Assembly: GCA_036265815.1 (NCBI GenBank)
Contig: DATAOI010000022.1
Coordinates: forward strand, 1-64,000
Source of the DNA: Gemmatimonadales bacterium
GTDB lineage: Bacteria > Gemmatimonadota > Gemmatimonadetes > Gemmatimonadales > GWC2-71-9
Direction of reading: 5' to 3'
Length of the DNA stretch: 64,000 bases
Of the stretch, positions 9,033-18,513 are shown one piece after another. Within the stretch, counting starts at the first letter, position 1. Each line of letters opens with the position of its first letter. The notes under the pieces were generated by a model. That model was not told the origin of the DNA. It searched no databases and saw only the letters and a list, made by a program, of their open reading frames with translations. Both the position numbers and the translations under genes were made by a program.

Positions 9033-12000
9033 ATGAAGCTCACCCGGCTGGAGCTCTCCGGCTTCAAGTCTTTCGCCGATACCGTCACCCTGACCTTCGA
9101 GGAGGGGGTGACCGCGATCGTGGGGCCGAACGGATGCGGCAAGTCGAACGTCTCCGACGCGGTCCGCTGGGTGCTGGGAGAGCAATCCGCCCGGCTGCTG
9201 CGCGGCGGCAAGATGGAAGACGTCATCTTCCAGGGCTCCACCGCCCGACGTCCGGTGAACGTCACCGAGGTATCGCTCTACCTCGACAACAGCGAGGGGG
9301 ACCTGCCGATCGCGTACCGCGAGGTGGTGGTCACCCGGCGGCTCTCTCGTTCGGGCCAGAGCGATTACCTGCTCAACGGCTCTCCGGTCCGGCTCCGCGA
9401 CATCCAGGACCTCCTGCGGGGCACCGGTCTGGGGAGTGACGCGGGCGTGGTCATCGAGGCCAAGATGATCGACCTGCTGCTCTCCGACCGGGCGGACGAG
9501 CGCCGCTCCCTGTTCGAGGAGGCGGCCGGCATCGGGCTCTACCGCGACCGGAAGCACAGCACCGAGCGGCGGCTGGAAGAGACCGCGGTCGACCTCCAGC
9601 GAGTGGAAGACCTGATCGCCGAGGTGCAGTCCCAGATCCGCAGCCTGGCGCGTCAGCGCGGCAAGGCCGAACGCCACGGCAAGCTGACCGAGGAGAAGTT
9701 CTCGGTGCAGCTCACCCTCGCGCGCCGGCAGCTCGACCGGCTGAGCGAAGAGGCCGCCGGCATGGAGGCGCGGTTCGCCCAGCTGACCGAGCTGTTGCCC
9801 GCCGGACGCGAGCGCCTCGCCCAGGCGGAGCACCGGCGGGAGGAGGGCGCGCGAGCCCGAGGGGGGGCGGAGGCCAACCGGACAGAGATCGCGCGCCGCT
9901 TGTCCGCCATCCAGGTCGAGCTGGGCAAGCTGGACGGAGATCTCGCTCTCGCGGCCGAGCGCCTGGCCAACGCCACCGCACGCCGGCTTCGCGCGCAGGA
10001 GGAGCGGAGCGTGATGGAGCTCCGGGTCCAGCAGGCGCTGGTGGAGCGTGACGCGGCGCTGGCCGACCGGGATGCGGCGTCGGTGGAGCACCAGCGGATC
10101 CGTCAGGAGCTCACCGACCGCGCCCACGCCGAGGAGGAGGTCCGCCGCCGGCTGGGCGAGCAGCGCAATCTGGTCCGTCAATGGGAGCAGGAGCTGCAGA
10201 CGCTGGCCCAGAGCCTCCGCTCGCTGGAGGGGGAGCGGGCCGCGCTGGAAGGCGAGTTGGCGTCGCTGCGTGAGCGCGCCGCCCAGGCCGCCGCGCACCG
10301 CGCCAGCCTGCAGGTAGAGCTGGCCAACGCCCAGCGCCAACGCGACCAGGGGATCGAGCGCGCTGGATTTCTCAGCCACGAGGCCAAGCGCTCCGCCGCG
10401 GAGGCCGAACGGGCTCGCCACGCGGTGGCGGAGGCGCGGGAGCAGGAGGCGATGAATCGGTCGCACCGGCGCCAGGCGGAGGAGGCGCTGGCCCAGATGA
10501 CGGCCCGGCGCCACGCACTGGAGGAGCTGGAGCGGGACCGGGTGGGGCTCGCCCCGGCTGCGGCCGCGCTGCTCGACGCCCGAACCCGATTCGACGGCGG
10601 TGTGCTCGGACCGTTGAGCGATTTCGTCAGCACCGGCAGGGACGACGCCGAGCTGACCGAGCGGCTCCTGGGCGACTGGATGCATGCGGTGCTGGTGCGC
10701 GATGATGCGGCCGTCAAGGCGATTCAGGACTGGCACGCCGAGCAGCAGCCGGGAGCCCTGGTTCTGCTCCCGCTCGACCCCGGTCCCCAGATGGCCTCGG
10801 ATGGCCAGCCGCTGGACGCTCGATTGCGGGTGGACGGGCCGGCCCTGGGCTGGGTCCGCGCGGCGCTCGCCGGGTCGGTGGTGCTGGATACCACGGGACG
10901 GGTACTCCGTCGGGCCAGCGGGGCCATCTTCCTGAGCGGCGCCGCCACCCCCTCGGGACCGCTGCGCCGGCGCGCGGAGCTCGCATCGCTGGCGCTCGAG
11001 GTGGAGCGGGGCACGAGCACGGTCCAGGCCACCGAGGCAACCCTCCAGAGCACGGTGGAGCGCCTGGCCGAGCGGGAGCGGACGCTGGCCAGCGTCACCG
11101 CGGCGGCCGAGCAGGCCCGCGAGGCCGAGCGCCAGGCTGTGGCCGTCCGAGAGGATGCTGTCCGCCTGGTGGGGAATCTCACTCGCGAGGCCGATGGCTC
11201 CGAGGCCCAGCTCGCCCGAGTGACCGAGCGGCTCACAGATTGCGAGCGGCGCATGGCCGAGATCGATGCCGCGCTGGTGGAGGGCGATCTGTCGCGCGGG
11301 CGCCTGGACGAAGCCCTCGGCGCCGGCCGCACCCGGCTGGCGGACCTGGAGACAGAGCAGGAGCTCGCCCGCGAGCAGCGGGCCCACTGGCAGGTCCAGG
11401 AGGCGCACGTCGGAGGCGGGCTCCGCTCGGCGGAGGAGCGCCTGCAGCGGGCCGCCGCCGCCGGCACCGAGGCCGACAACGCGGTGCTGCGGCTGAGCGG
11501 CGAGCTCAGCCAGCTGGAGGCGGACAGCGGAGCGCTCGCGAGTCAGCAGGCCGCCTGGCGAGAGTCGCGGGCCGAGCGGCAGCTCGCGTTCCAGGAGGTG
11601 GAAACCGCCACCGCAGCGGCGGAGACCGACCTGACCCGGGCCGACGCCGCCCTGGCGGCGGCGGAGCGCAACGTGACGGCCGCACGGAGCACGCTGGAGA
11701 GCGTGCAGGAGGAGAGCCACCGGCTGCAGGTCCAGCTCACCGAAGCGAGCGGCGCACGGCGCAGCATCGTCGAGCGGATCGAGGCCGAGTGGCACCGGCC
11801 GCTCGACCAGCTGCTGGACGGTGCCGCGCTGCTGGACCTCGACCTCGAGACGCTGGAGACCGAGGCCGCCCGCATTCTGGGCGCCCTCGAGGGAATCGGG
11901 CCGGTCAATGCGCTGGCCGTCGAAGAGCACGCCGAGGAGGTGAAGCGTCTGGAGTTTCTCACCTCGCAGCGCGACGACCTGGTCGGCGCACGGCAGTCGC

Positions 12001-12506
12001 TCATCCAGGCCATCCGGGAGATCGACGGGACCGCCCGCAGCATGTTCCTGGAGACCTTCACCGCGGTGCAGGCCAATTTCACCACGGTCTTCCAGACGCT
12101 CTTCGGCGGCGGTGAATGCGAGCTGCTCCTGGCCAACCCCGCCGACCCGCTGGAGAGCGAGATCGACATTCACGCGGCGCCCCGAGGCAAGCGGACCCAG
12201 CGGATCCATCTCCTGTCCTCCGGCGAGCGGACCCTGGTGGCCGTGTCGCTCCTGTTCAGCATCTATCTCACCAAGCCGAGCCCCTTCTGCCTGATGGACG
12301 AGGTGGACGCCCCGCTGGACGACGCCAACGTGGGGCGCTTCACCCGGCTGCTGGACGAATTCAAGGCCGGCACGCAGTTCCTGGTCATCACCCACAACCC
12401 GCGCACGATGCAGGCGGCGGATGCGGTCTATGGGGTGACTATGCAGGAGCCCGGCGTATCCACCATCGTGGGGGTGCGGTTGGGTGAGGCGGAGCACGTC
12501 GCGTAA
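9033..12506 (+). CDS. smc: Chromosome segregation protein SMC
   Basis: Condensin ATPase, 1,157 residues, normal for bacterial SMC. The N-terminal head contains the Walker A motif GPNGCGKSN near residue 35, followed by SDAVRWVLGEQ. Long heptad-rich coiled coils flank a hinge around residues 515-660. The C-terminal head has Walker B and the D-loop in CLMDEVDAPLDDANV near residue 1087, and ends with the conserved ITHNPRTM segment. The ABC signature reads LLSSGERTL, with Ser where most SMC proteins have Gly (LSGGE). The ATG starts the conserved MKLTRLELSGFKSF segment. No scpA or scpB lies nearby. Confidence 0.96.
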   Translation: MKLTRLELSGFKSFADTVTLTFEEGVTAIVGPNGCGKSNVSDAVRWVLGEQSARLLRGGKMEDVIFQGSTARRPVNVTEVSLYLDNSEGDLPIAYREVVVTRRLSRSGQSDYLLNGSPVRLRDIQDLLRGTGLGSDAGVVIEAKMIDLLLSDRADERRSLFEEAAGIGLYRDRKHSTERRLEETAVDLQRVEDLIAEVQSQIRSLARQRGKAERHGKLTEEKFSVQLTLARRQLDRLSEEAAGMEARFAQLTELLPAGRERLAQAEHRREEGARARGGAEANRTEIARRLSAIQVELGKLDGDLALAAERLANATARRLRAQEERSVMELRVQQALVERDAALADRDAASVEHQRIRQELTDRAHAEEEVRRRLGEQRNLVRQWEQELQTLAQSLRSLEGERAALEGELASLRERAAQAAAHRASLQVELANAQRQRDQGIERAGFLSHEAKRSAAEAERARHAVAEAREQEAMNRSHRRQAEEALAQMTARRHALEELERDRVGLAPAAAALLDARTRFDGGVLGPLSDFVSTGRDDAELTERLLGDWMHAVLVRDDAAVKAIQDWHAEQQPGALVLLPLDPGPQMASDGQPLDARLRVDGPALGWVRAALAGSVVLDTTGRVLRRASGAIFLSGAATPSGPLRRRAELASLALEVERGTSTVQATEATLQSTVERLAERERTLASVTAAAEQAREAERQAVAVREDAVRLVGNLTREADGSEAQLARVTERLTDCERRMAEIDAALVEGDLSRGRLDEALGAGRTRLADLETEQELAREQRAHWQVQEAHVGGGLRSAEERLQRAAAAGTEADNAVLRLSGELSQLEADSGALASQQAAWRESRAERQLAFQEVETATAAAETDLTRADAALAAAERNVTAARSTLESVQEESHRLQVQLTEASGARRSIVERIEAEWHRPLDQLLDGAALLDLDLETLETEAARILGALEGIGPVNALAVEEHAEEVKRLEFLTSQRDDLVGARQSLIQAIREIDGTARSMFLETFTAVQANFTTVFQTLFGGGECELLLANPADPLESEIDIHAAPRGKRTQRIHLLSSGERTLVAVSLLFSIYLTKPSPFCLMDEVDAPLDDANVGRFTRLLDEFKAGTQFLVITHNPRTMQAADAVYGVTMQEPGVSTIVGVRLGEAEHVA

Positions 12507-12542
12507 AGCGCGGCGGGGCGACTACACCGAGCGAGGATCCCG

Positions 12543-13583
12543 ATGCTAATCGTGATGCGCCACGGCGCGGCCGAAGAGGAGATCCAGCGGGTGGTGGCCA
12601 CCATCGAGGAGATGGGCTACCAGGCGCGGCCGATGCCTGGGAAGCAGCGCACCTCCGTCGGGCTGGTCGGCAACGACGGGCGGGTGGACGGGTCCCGGCT
12701 GGCGGCGCTCCCCGGCGTGCAGGAGATCATCCACGTCACCAAGCCGTACAAGCAGGTTTCCCGCGAGTGGAAGGCGGAGCCGACCATCGTGCGGTTGGCC
12801 GGCGGACTCTCGGTGGGCGGCGAGGACGTCGTCGTCATGGCGGGGCCCTGCTCGGTCGAGAGCGAGCGGCAGATCATCGAGGCCGCCCGGGCCGTGCGGG
12901 AAGCCGGGGCGACGGTGCTCCGGGCCGGCGCCTTCAAGCCGCGCAGCTCACCCTACGCCTTTCAGGGACTCGGGGCCGTCGGCCTCCGCCTCCTGGCCAA
13001 GGCCCGGGAGGAGAGCGGACTGCTCATCGTGACCGAGGCGATGGACGCCGAGGGGCTCGACCAGGTGGTCGAGGTGGCCGACCTCGTGCAAGTGGGGGCG
13101 CGAAACATGCAGAACTACTCCCTGCTCAAGCACGCCGGCCGCTGCGGCAAGCCGATCCTGCTCAAGCGGGGCCTTTCCGCCACCGTCCAGGAGCTGCTGC
13201 TCTCGGCCGAGTACATTCTGGCGGAGGGCAACACCCAGGTGATTCTCTGCGAGCGCGGCATCCGAAGCTTCGACCAGGCCACCCGCAACCTCTTCGACCT
13301 GAGCGCCATCCCGGTGGTGCACGGGCTATCGCACCTGCCGATCGTCGCCGACCCGAGCCACGGCACCGGCCATCGCGACATGGTCATACCCATGGCGCGG
13401 GCGGCCGTCGCGGCGGGGGCCGACGGTCTGCTGGTCGAGGTGCACCCCTATCCCGACCGGGCCCTCTCCGACGGCGCGCAGAGCCTCTACCCCGAGCAGT
13501 TCGAGCGATTGATGAAGGAAGTTCGCCTGATCGCCGAAGCCATCGGACGCCGGGTCGCCGAGCCGGCAGCGGCTCGGGCCTGA
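12543..13583 (+). CDS. aroF: 3-deoxy-7-phosphoheptulonate (DAHP) synthase, type I-beta
   Basis: Catalyses condensation of phosphoenolpyruvate and erythrose-4-phosphate, the first step of the shikimate pathway. Residues about 1-70 form a ferredoxin-like regulatory domain ([14 protein letters not shown]...), as in the Thermotoga-type enzymes. The barrel follows with [55 protein letters not shown] and DPSHGTGHR. The catalytic and metal-binding segments all look intact. The regulatory domain suggests feedback control by an aromatic amino acid; which one cannot be told from sequence. The stop overlaps the lolA start (TGATG). Confidence 0.95.
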   Translation: MLIVMRHGAAEEEIQRVVATIEEMGYQARPMPGKQRTSVGLVGNDGRVDGSRLAALPGVQEIIHVTKPYKQVSREWKAEPTIVRLAGGLSVGGEDVVVMAGPCSVESERQIIEAARAVREAGATVLRAGAFKPRSSPYAFQGLGAVGLRLLAKAREESGLLIVTEAMDAEGLDQVVEVADLVQVGARNMQNYSLLKHAGRCGKPILLKRGLSATVQELLLSAEYILAEGNTQVILCERGIRSFDQATRNLFDLSAIPVVHGLSHLPIVADPSHGTGHRDMVIPMARAAVAAGADGLLVEVHPYPDRALSDGAQSLYPEQFERLMKEVRLIAEAIGRRVAEPAAARA

Positions 13584-14245
13584 TGCTGCGGCTCCTGCTC
13601 CTGGTCGGCTGCCTCACGGCTGCGCCGCCGCTGTGCTCCGCCGGGTTGGTCGCCCAGGATGCCCAGGCGATCGTCGGCCGCTCCTCGCGGGTGTACCGCT
13701 CGCTCAGCAGTCTCAAGGCCGACTTTGTCCAGGTGATCGACAACCCCATGATCGACAGCGCCGAGAGCCGGGGCGTCCTGGCGCAGGCGGGGGCCGACAA
13801 GCTCTCGATGCGCTTCAGCGATCCCCCGGGCGAGGCCATCGTCATCGACGGACAGCACGTCTGGGTCTACACTCCCAGCACCACGCCGGGACAGGTGCTG
13901 CGTCTGGCGGTGCCGAGCGGAGGGCCGGTCTATGGCTACAACATGCTGGCCTGGCTGCTCGACCGTCCGGCGGAACGCTATCAGGCCTCGTATGTCCGGA
14001 CCGACAAGCTGAACGGGCGGGCGATGGACGTCGTGGCGCTGGTGCCCGCGGTGCCCGACCTTCCGTTCGAGCGGGCCGTCGTCTGGCTCGACCGGGAGGA
14101 CGCCCTGCCCCGCCGCCTCGAGATCAGCGAGCGCAGCGGCTCCACTCGGATCCTGACGCTTTCCAGGGTCCAGGTGAATCGGCCGGTCCCGGACCGCACC
14201 TTCACCTTCGAGGTGCCGCCCGGGGCCCGGGTAGTGGATCAATGA
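13583..14245 (+). CDS. lolA: Outer-membrane lipoprotein carrier LolA-like protein
   Basis: Periplasmic chaperone of 220 residues that carries lipoproteins from the LolCDE complex to the outer membrane. It has a signal peptide (LRLLLLVGCLTAAPPLCSAG) and the family opening YRSLSSLKADFVQV. A FSDPPGEAIVIDGQHVWVY block follows, and the C-terminus has LTLSRVQVNRPVPDRTFTFEVPPGARVV. The start overlaps the aroF stop. The gene converges with the S41 protease, the two coding ends overlapping by 7 bases. LolCDE permeases are not obvious in this window. The exporter at 55108-60807 is an alternative ABC system, but its permeases look MacB-like. Confidence 0.88.
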   Translation: MLRLLLLVGCLTAAPPLCSAGLVAQDAQAIVGRSSRVYRSLSSLKADFVQVIDNPMIDSAESRGVLAQAGADKLSMRFSDPPGEAIVIDGQHVWVYTPSTTPGQVLRLAVPSGGPVYGYNMLAWLLDRPAERYQASYVRTDKLNGRAMDVVALVPAVPDLPFERAVVWLDREDALPRRLEISERSGSTRILTLSRVQVNRPVPDRTFTFEVPPGARVVDQ

Positions 14246-15813
14246 GCCGGTGCCGGAATCGTGGCCATCCCTAGGAGAGCCTGGGGCGTCGGGGCGTTCC
14301 GCAGCAGCAGCAGGGCCTGCCGGATCTGCCGGTCGTCGGCCACGCGCCGGCGGCTCTCGGCGGCCGGCCCGAAGCGGTAGCGGATGATCTCGTAGGCGAG
14401 CTGCTGGTCGAGCAGCGATTCGCTACCGCCGTAGAGGCTGTCCGGGATGACCACCCCACGCTGTTGCAGTCTCCGCCGCAGCTCCTGCCGCATCGCGCGA
14501 GTGACCTCGAACGCCTCGGACCGCACGTCGGGCGAGCGCCGCAGGTCCAGCGCATAGGCGGTGAGCACATCACGAAACGCCGGGACCTGCCCTTCCAGAG
14601 CCCGGGCGAAGAGCTGCTCCGCCGAGCTGAGGGTATCGGGCTGCAGGCGCACGTCGGGAACGATGCCTCCGCCACCCGGAAGCACTCGGCCCTCATCCGA
14701 TTGGAATCCCACCTGCACCGCGGGCGCGTGTGCCGCGCCCATCGCCGAGTCGAGCAGGGCTCCTTGAATCGAACGGCCGCTCGGGGTGTACCAGCGGGCA
14801 GTGGTCATCCGCAGGGCCACCTCGGGTCCCAGCGGAAAGACGGTCTGCACGATCCCCTTGCCATAGGTCGTATCGCCGACCACCAGCGCGCGGTCGTGGT
14901 CCTGCAGCGCTCCCGCGATGATCTCGCTGGCGCTCGCTGTTCCCCGATTCACCATGACCACGATCGGCAGGCCGCGCCAGCGCTGGGGCGCGCCGTCCCG
15001 CCAGACGTGGTTGTCCCCCGGGGCGCGGCCGCGGCTCACCAGAATCCCTTGCGGCGGGTCGAGAAAGAGATCGGCCGCCGCCACTGCTTCGTCTCGCACC
15101 CCACCTGGATTGGACCGGAGATCGAGCACCAGGGATTTCATTCCCTCGCCGACCAGCCGGGTGATCTCCTGCTCCAGCTCTGCCGCGCAATGATCCCGGA
15201 CCATGGTCAGGCTGAGATAGCCGATCCCGCCGCCCAGCAGGACGCCGTCGGACACGGCGCGCTGGTGGATCCGCTCGCGATTGAGGCGGATGCGGAGCGG
15301 CGCCGCGGAGCCGTCCCGGAGCACCGCGACTTCGATGGGGCTGCCGACCGGTCCACGCAGCGCCTGCACCGCGCGTTCGAGCGTCCAGCCAGCCGCCGAT
15401 ACACCGTCGACCTCGACCAGTTGATCTCCCGCTCGGATGCCGAGCCGCTCCGCGGGCGTGCTGGGCATCGCGGCCATCACGGTGATCCAGCCATTCCGGG
15501 CGTCCACCTGCAGGCCGATGCCGGCGTAATCTCCCGTGGTCCGCTCCTGCAGGCTGGTGTAGTCCTTGCCTTCGAGCAACGCGGCGTAAGGGTCGTGCAG
15601 CTCGGTGAGCAAACCGTCGGTGGCCCGGTGATAGAGTTCGGATTCGGGCACGCTGTCGACGTGATAGTCCCGCACGTGGGCCAGGACGGTCTCGAAGAGG
15701 CGCGCCTGCTGATAGACATCGTTCCCTGCGCCCAGGCGGCGTTGGAGAAGCCAGCCGCCGCTGAAGCACACGAGCATGGCAAGGAGTGCGGAAACAGCCC
15801 AGGGTCGGGACAT
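14239..15813 (-). CDS. S41 family C-terminal processing peptidase
   Basis: Exported serine protease of the CtpA/Prc family, 524 residues. It has an N-terminal membrane anchor (AVSALLAMLVCFSGGWLLQ) and a helical YQQARLFETVL region. A PDZ domain around residues 90-180 reads YAGIGLQVDARNGWITVMAA. The peptidase core has catalytic Ser in RGTASASEIIAGAL and Lys in DTTYGKGIVQT. Such enzymes trim or degrade envelope proteins from the C-terminus. It is the last gene of the leftward block and lies 26 bases after the DUF2520 gene. It is a close paralogue of the proteases at 16802 and 45172, sharing the YQQARLF and GGWLL segments. Confidence 0.92.
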   Translation of the reverse strand: MSRPWAVSALLAMLVCFSGGWLLQRRLGAGNDVYQQARLFETVLAHVRDYHVDSVPESELYHRATDGLLTELHDPYAALLEGKDYTSLQERTTGDYAGIGLQVDARNGWITVMAAMPSTPAERLGIRAGDQLVEVDGVSAAGWTLERAVQALRGPVGSPIEVAVLRDGSAAPLRIRLNRERIHQRAVSDGVLLGGGIGYLSLTMVRDHCAAELEQEITRLVGEGMKSLVLDLRSNPGGVRDEAVAAADLFLDPPQGILVSRGRAPGDNHVWRDGAPQRWRGLPIVVMVNRGTASASEIIAGALQDHDRALVVGDTTYGKGIVQTVFPLGPEVALRMTTARWYTPSGRSIQGALLDSAMGAAHAPAVQVGFQSDEGRVLPGGGGIVPDVRLQPDTLSSAEQLFARALEGQVPAFRDVLTAYALDLRRSPDVRSEAFEVTRAMRQELRRRLQQRGVVIPDSLYGGSESLLDQQLAYEIIRYRFGPAAESRRRVADDRQIRQALLLLRNAPTPQALLGMATIPAPAH

Positions 15814-15839
15814 CGCGAACCTCGGTGGGAGTGTACTCC

Positions 15840-16718
15840 CTAGGGGTGCCCAGGGGAAAAAGTTTCGGGATCATCCTGATCGGTGAGAATCTGCTCGACC
15901 TTCCGAGCCGACGCCGCGTCCAGCCCTGCCTGCCGCGCGAGTCGGAGGGCGGCCACGCCCAGGCCGCGGTACAGCTGCCGGTCGGCCGGCGGCAGCGCGG
16001 CGAGATGGGCCCGGATGGTGCCGAGGTCGCCCCGGCGAATCGGGCCGGTCAGCGCGGCCACGGGCCCCAGATCCAGATTCGACACGGCGCCGCGCATCAG
16101 AGGCAGGTAGAGCCGGCCGGCGATCTCCGGAGGAACTCCGGCCTCGCGTGCGAGGTGCTCGGCGATACCGGCGAGCACGACGGTATAATTGGCGGCGAAG
16201 ACCGCCCCGGCGTGGTAGCCGGCCTTCCGATCCGTGGCGAGCACCACCGGGTGCATCCGAAGATCGCCGGCGAGCCGGGTTCCCGCGGCGAGCGCGCGGG
16301 CATCGCCTTCGATTCCGGCATAGCAGCCGGCCAGCCGCCGGGCCGCGGTGGAGGGCTCGACGATCGTCTGCAGCGGGTGGAACGATCCCAGCGCCGCGCC
16401 GGTCGCGTCGAGCGAACGCAGGGCGCGACGATCGAGGAGACCGGAGAGATGGAGCACCACCTGAGGCCGGCCCACCGCACCTTCGTCCGCCAGCTCCGCG
16501 GCCGCGTGCGGAATGACGTCGTCGGGCGTGGCGAGCAGCACCAGCTCGGCGGCTCGGACCTGCCCCGCGCGGGGGCCCGGATGGAGGGCCAATGGTGGAA
16601 CCAGCGACCGTGACCGGCGGGAGAACAGCGCGACGTCGGCGCCTGCTGCCGAGAGGGCCAGTGCCAGCCCCTGGCCCATCCGGCCCGCGCCGATGATCAC
16701 CACGTGCTGTCGCTCCAC
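15840..16718 (-). CDS. Rossmann-like / DUF2520 NAD(P)-binding protein
   Basis: A 292-residue protein with a dinucleotide-binding N-terminus (VVIIGAGRMGQGLALALSAA). A VLLATPDDVIPHAA segment and GSFHPLQTI follow, features of the Rossmann-like plus DUF2520 family related to pyrroline-5-carboxylate reductase and ketopantoate reductase folds. The C-terminal helical DUF2520 domain begins near residue 150 (HPVVLATDRKAGYHAGAVFAANY). In other genomes this family often neighbours pantothenate genes; here it does not. Substrate unknown. The upstream protease gene has its own terminator, so this gene probably has a separate promoter, which I could not locate confidently. Confidence 0.82.
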   Translation of the reverse strand: MERQHVVIIGAGRMGQGLALALSAAGADVALFSRRSRSLVPPLALHPGPRAGQVRAAELVLLATPDDVIPHAAAELADEGAVGRPQVVLHLSGLLDRRALRSLDATGAALGSFHPLQTIVEPSTAARRLAGCYAGIEGDARALAAGTRLAGDLRMHPVVLATDRKAGYHAGAVFAANYTVVLAGIAEHLAREAGVPPEIAGRLYLPLMRGAVSNLDLGPVAALTGPIRRGDLGTIRAHLAALPPADRQLYRGLGVAALRLARQAGLDAASARKVEQILTDQDDPETFSPGHP

Positions 16719-16740
16719 GGCATCCCCCTGAGCCGGCCGG

Positions 16741-16774
16741 AAAACGCGCGAGCCCGGCCTCGGCCGGGCTCGCG
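16741..16774 (-). terminator. Intrinsic terminator of the S41 protease gene
   Basis: A perfect 12-bp stem (16747-16758 with 16763-16774) closes a CTCG tetraloop. On the minus strand it is followed within two bases by TTTT (16744-16741). It lies 28 bases after the stop of the protease gene at 16802-18448 and 23 bases before the DUF2520 start. It therefore separates the two transcription units on the minus strand. Confidence 0.85.
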
Positions 16775-16801
16775 AATGGTGTCCTCACACTGGCCGGAGC
16801 G

Positions 16802-18448
16802 CTAGTTCTGCGCCGGCGCCGTTCCGTGGCTGGCGGCGGCGAGACTCATCAGCTCTTTGGGACTCTGGGCCTTCCGCAACAATGCCATGGCCGTCTGCAT
16901 CTGCCGGTCGTCGGTGGCCTGACGCTTGAACTCCGCCGGGCGGCCGAAGACGTAGCGGGTAATCTCGTAGGTCAGCTGCCGGTCCAGGAGCGCGCTGGCG
17001 CCGTTGAACACGGTGGGGGAGATGTCCACGCCCTTGGCCCGAAGCCGCGCGAGCACCTGCTGGCGCATCTCCGGCGTCACCTTGAACGATTCTGAGGTCA
17101 CGGTGTGATTCTGCTTCGCCTCGAGCGCGTAACCGGTGAGCACGTCCCGGTATTCCGGCACGTGGCTGCCGACGGCCTTGGCGAAGTCCCGCTCCCCCTG
17201 TGTGAGGGTGTCGGGCCGGATGACCAGATCGGGCACGATCCCACCGCCGCCGCGGACGATCCGCCCCGCGTCGGTGTGGAACACCGGCCGAGTGCGGATA
17301 GCCGAGTCGCTGTGCTCCTTGGGGACGGCACCGGGGATGGTATCGCCGGCTTCCTGGGCCGCCTGCTCCGCCTGGTCCTCTTCGTTCTTGGCGATCCGCT
17401 GAATGGTGCGGCCGCTCGGCGTGTACCAGCGGGCGGTGGTCAGCTTGAGGGCCACGCCATCGCCCAACGGGAAGAGCGTCTGCACCAGGCCCTTGCCGAA
17501 GGTCGGCGTGCCAACCACCACGGCCCGATCGTGGTCCTGCAGTGCGCCGGCGATGATCTCGGCAGCGCTGGCCGTTCCGTCGTTGACCAGCACCACGATG
17601 GGGAGCTCGGGCCACGCCTGCCGCGCCTCGTCATAGAACTCCTTGGTGGAGCCGCGCGCGCGGCCGCGAGTCGCCACGATCTCCTGCTTCGGGTCGAGCA
17701 GGAGGTCGGCCACCTTGACCCCCTGGTCGAGCAACCCGCCGGGGTTGAAGCGGAGGTCGAGGATGAGCGACTTCATCCCCTTGGACTTCATCGCGACGAT
17801 TTCCTGCTGCAGCTCGTCCGCGGACGTCTCCGAGACCGGATTCAGCGAGATGTAGCCCACCCCGCCGTCGAACATCGTCCCGGGCGGGACCGAGCGGATG
17901 TGGATCTGGGCACGAGTCAGGGTGTACTTGATCGGCTCGGCGATGCCGACGCGGCGGATGGTCAGGGTGACCTTGGTGCCGGCCAGCCCTCGGAGCGACT
18001 TCACCGCCTGGTCGTTCTTCCAGCCCTCCGTCGACTTGCCGTCGACTTCGATGATCTGATCGCCGGTTCCGATGCCGGCCCGTTCTGCCGGCGTCTCCGG
18101 CAGGGGGGCGACGACCGTGATCCAGCCGTCGCGCACGTCGATCTGGATGCCGAGCCCGGCGTAGTTGCCCGAGGTCTGCTCGGTGAGCGCCTTGTAGTCG
18201 TCGCCCGTAAGGAGCACCGAATACGGGTCCTTGAGCTGCTCCAGCATCCCGCGACTGGCGCGGTCGTAGAGCTCGGTCTCCCCGATCGAATCGACATAGT
18301 ACGCGCTGACATGCCCCAGCACGTCGTCGAAGAGCCGGGCCTGCTGATACACGTTGCCGCCGGTAGCGACGCCACGCTGCAGCAGCCAGCCCCCGCTCAC
18401 GAAGGAGATCGCCGCCACCAGCGCCATCACGCTCCACCGCTGCTTCAT
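16802..18448 (-). CDS. S41 family C-terminal processing peptidase
   Basis: Second CtpA/Prc-type protease, 548 residues. The ATG at 18448 is preceded by GGAGG with a 5-base spacer; an in-frame GTG four codons upstream lies inside that ribosome binding site and is unlikely to be used. It has an N-terminal membrane anchor (ALVAAISFVSGGWLLQ). The PDZ domain contains YAGLGIQIDVRDGWITVVAP. Catalytic Ser is in DGTASAAEIIAGAL and Lys in TPTFGKGLVQT. A Glu/Gln-rich insertion (KNEEDQAEQAAQEAGD) follows the substrate-groove strand. The gene lies 65 bases after tmk and ends in a clear intrinsic terminator. Confidence 0.93.
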   Translation of the reverse strand: MKQRWSVMALVAAISFVSGGWLLQRGVATGGNVYQQARLFDDVLGHVSAYYVDSIGETELYDRASRGMLEQLKDPYSVLLTGDDYKALTEQTSGNYAGLGIQIDVRDGWITVVAPLPETPAERAGIGTGDQIIEVDGKSTEGWKNDQAVKSLRGLAGTKVTLTIRRVGIAEPIKYTLTRAQIHIRSVPPGTMFDGGVGYISLNPVSETSADELQQEIVAMKSKGMKSLILDLRFNPGGLLDQGVKVADLLLDPKQEIVATRGRARGSTKEFYDEARQAWPELPIVVLVNDGTASAAEIIAGALQDHDRAVVVGTPTFGKGLVQTLFPLGDGVALKLTTARWYTPSGRTIQRIAKNEEDQAEQAAQEAGDTIPGAVPKEHSDSAIRTRPVFHTDAGRIVRGGGGIVPDLVIRPDTLTQGERDFAKAVGSHVPEYRDVLTGYALEAKQNHTVTSESFKVTPEMRQQVLARLRAKGVDISPTVFNGASALLDRQLTYEITRYVFGRPAEFKRQATDDRQMQTAMALLRKAQSPKELMSLAAASHGTAPAQN

Positions 18449-18513
18449 ACCTTCCTCCACTGCCGCAGAATAGCTCCGATGGGACAGGCGACTCTCATCC
18501 CACCGCGTCCCGC

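Noticed and set aside
8907-12497. Long open frame of about 1,200 codons on the minus strand opposite smc
   Set aside because: It mirrors the third-position GC bias of smc, has low-complexity composition and no recognisable domain. The plus-strand SMC is certain.
15827-15840. GGGAGT-GT-ACTCCC inverted repeat at the junction of the DUF2520 and S41 genes
   Set aside because: Short, with a 2-base centre that cannot form a hairpin loop, and overlapping a stop codon; likely chance.
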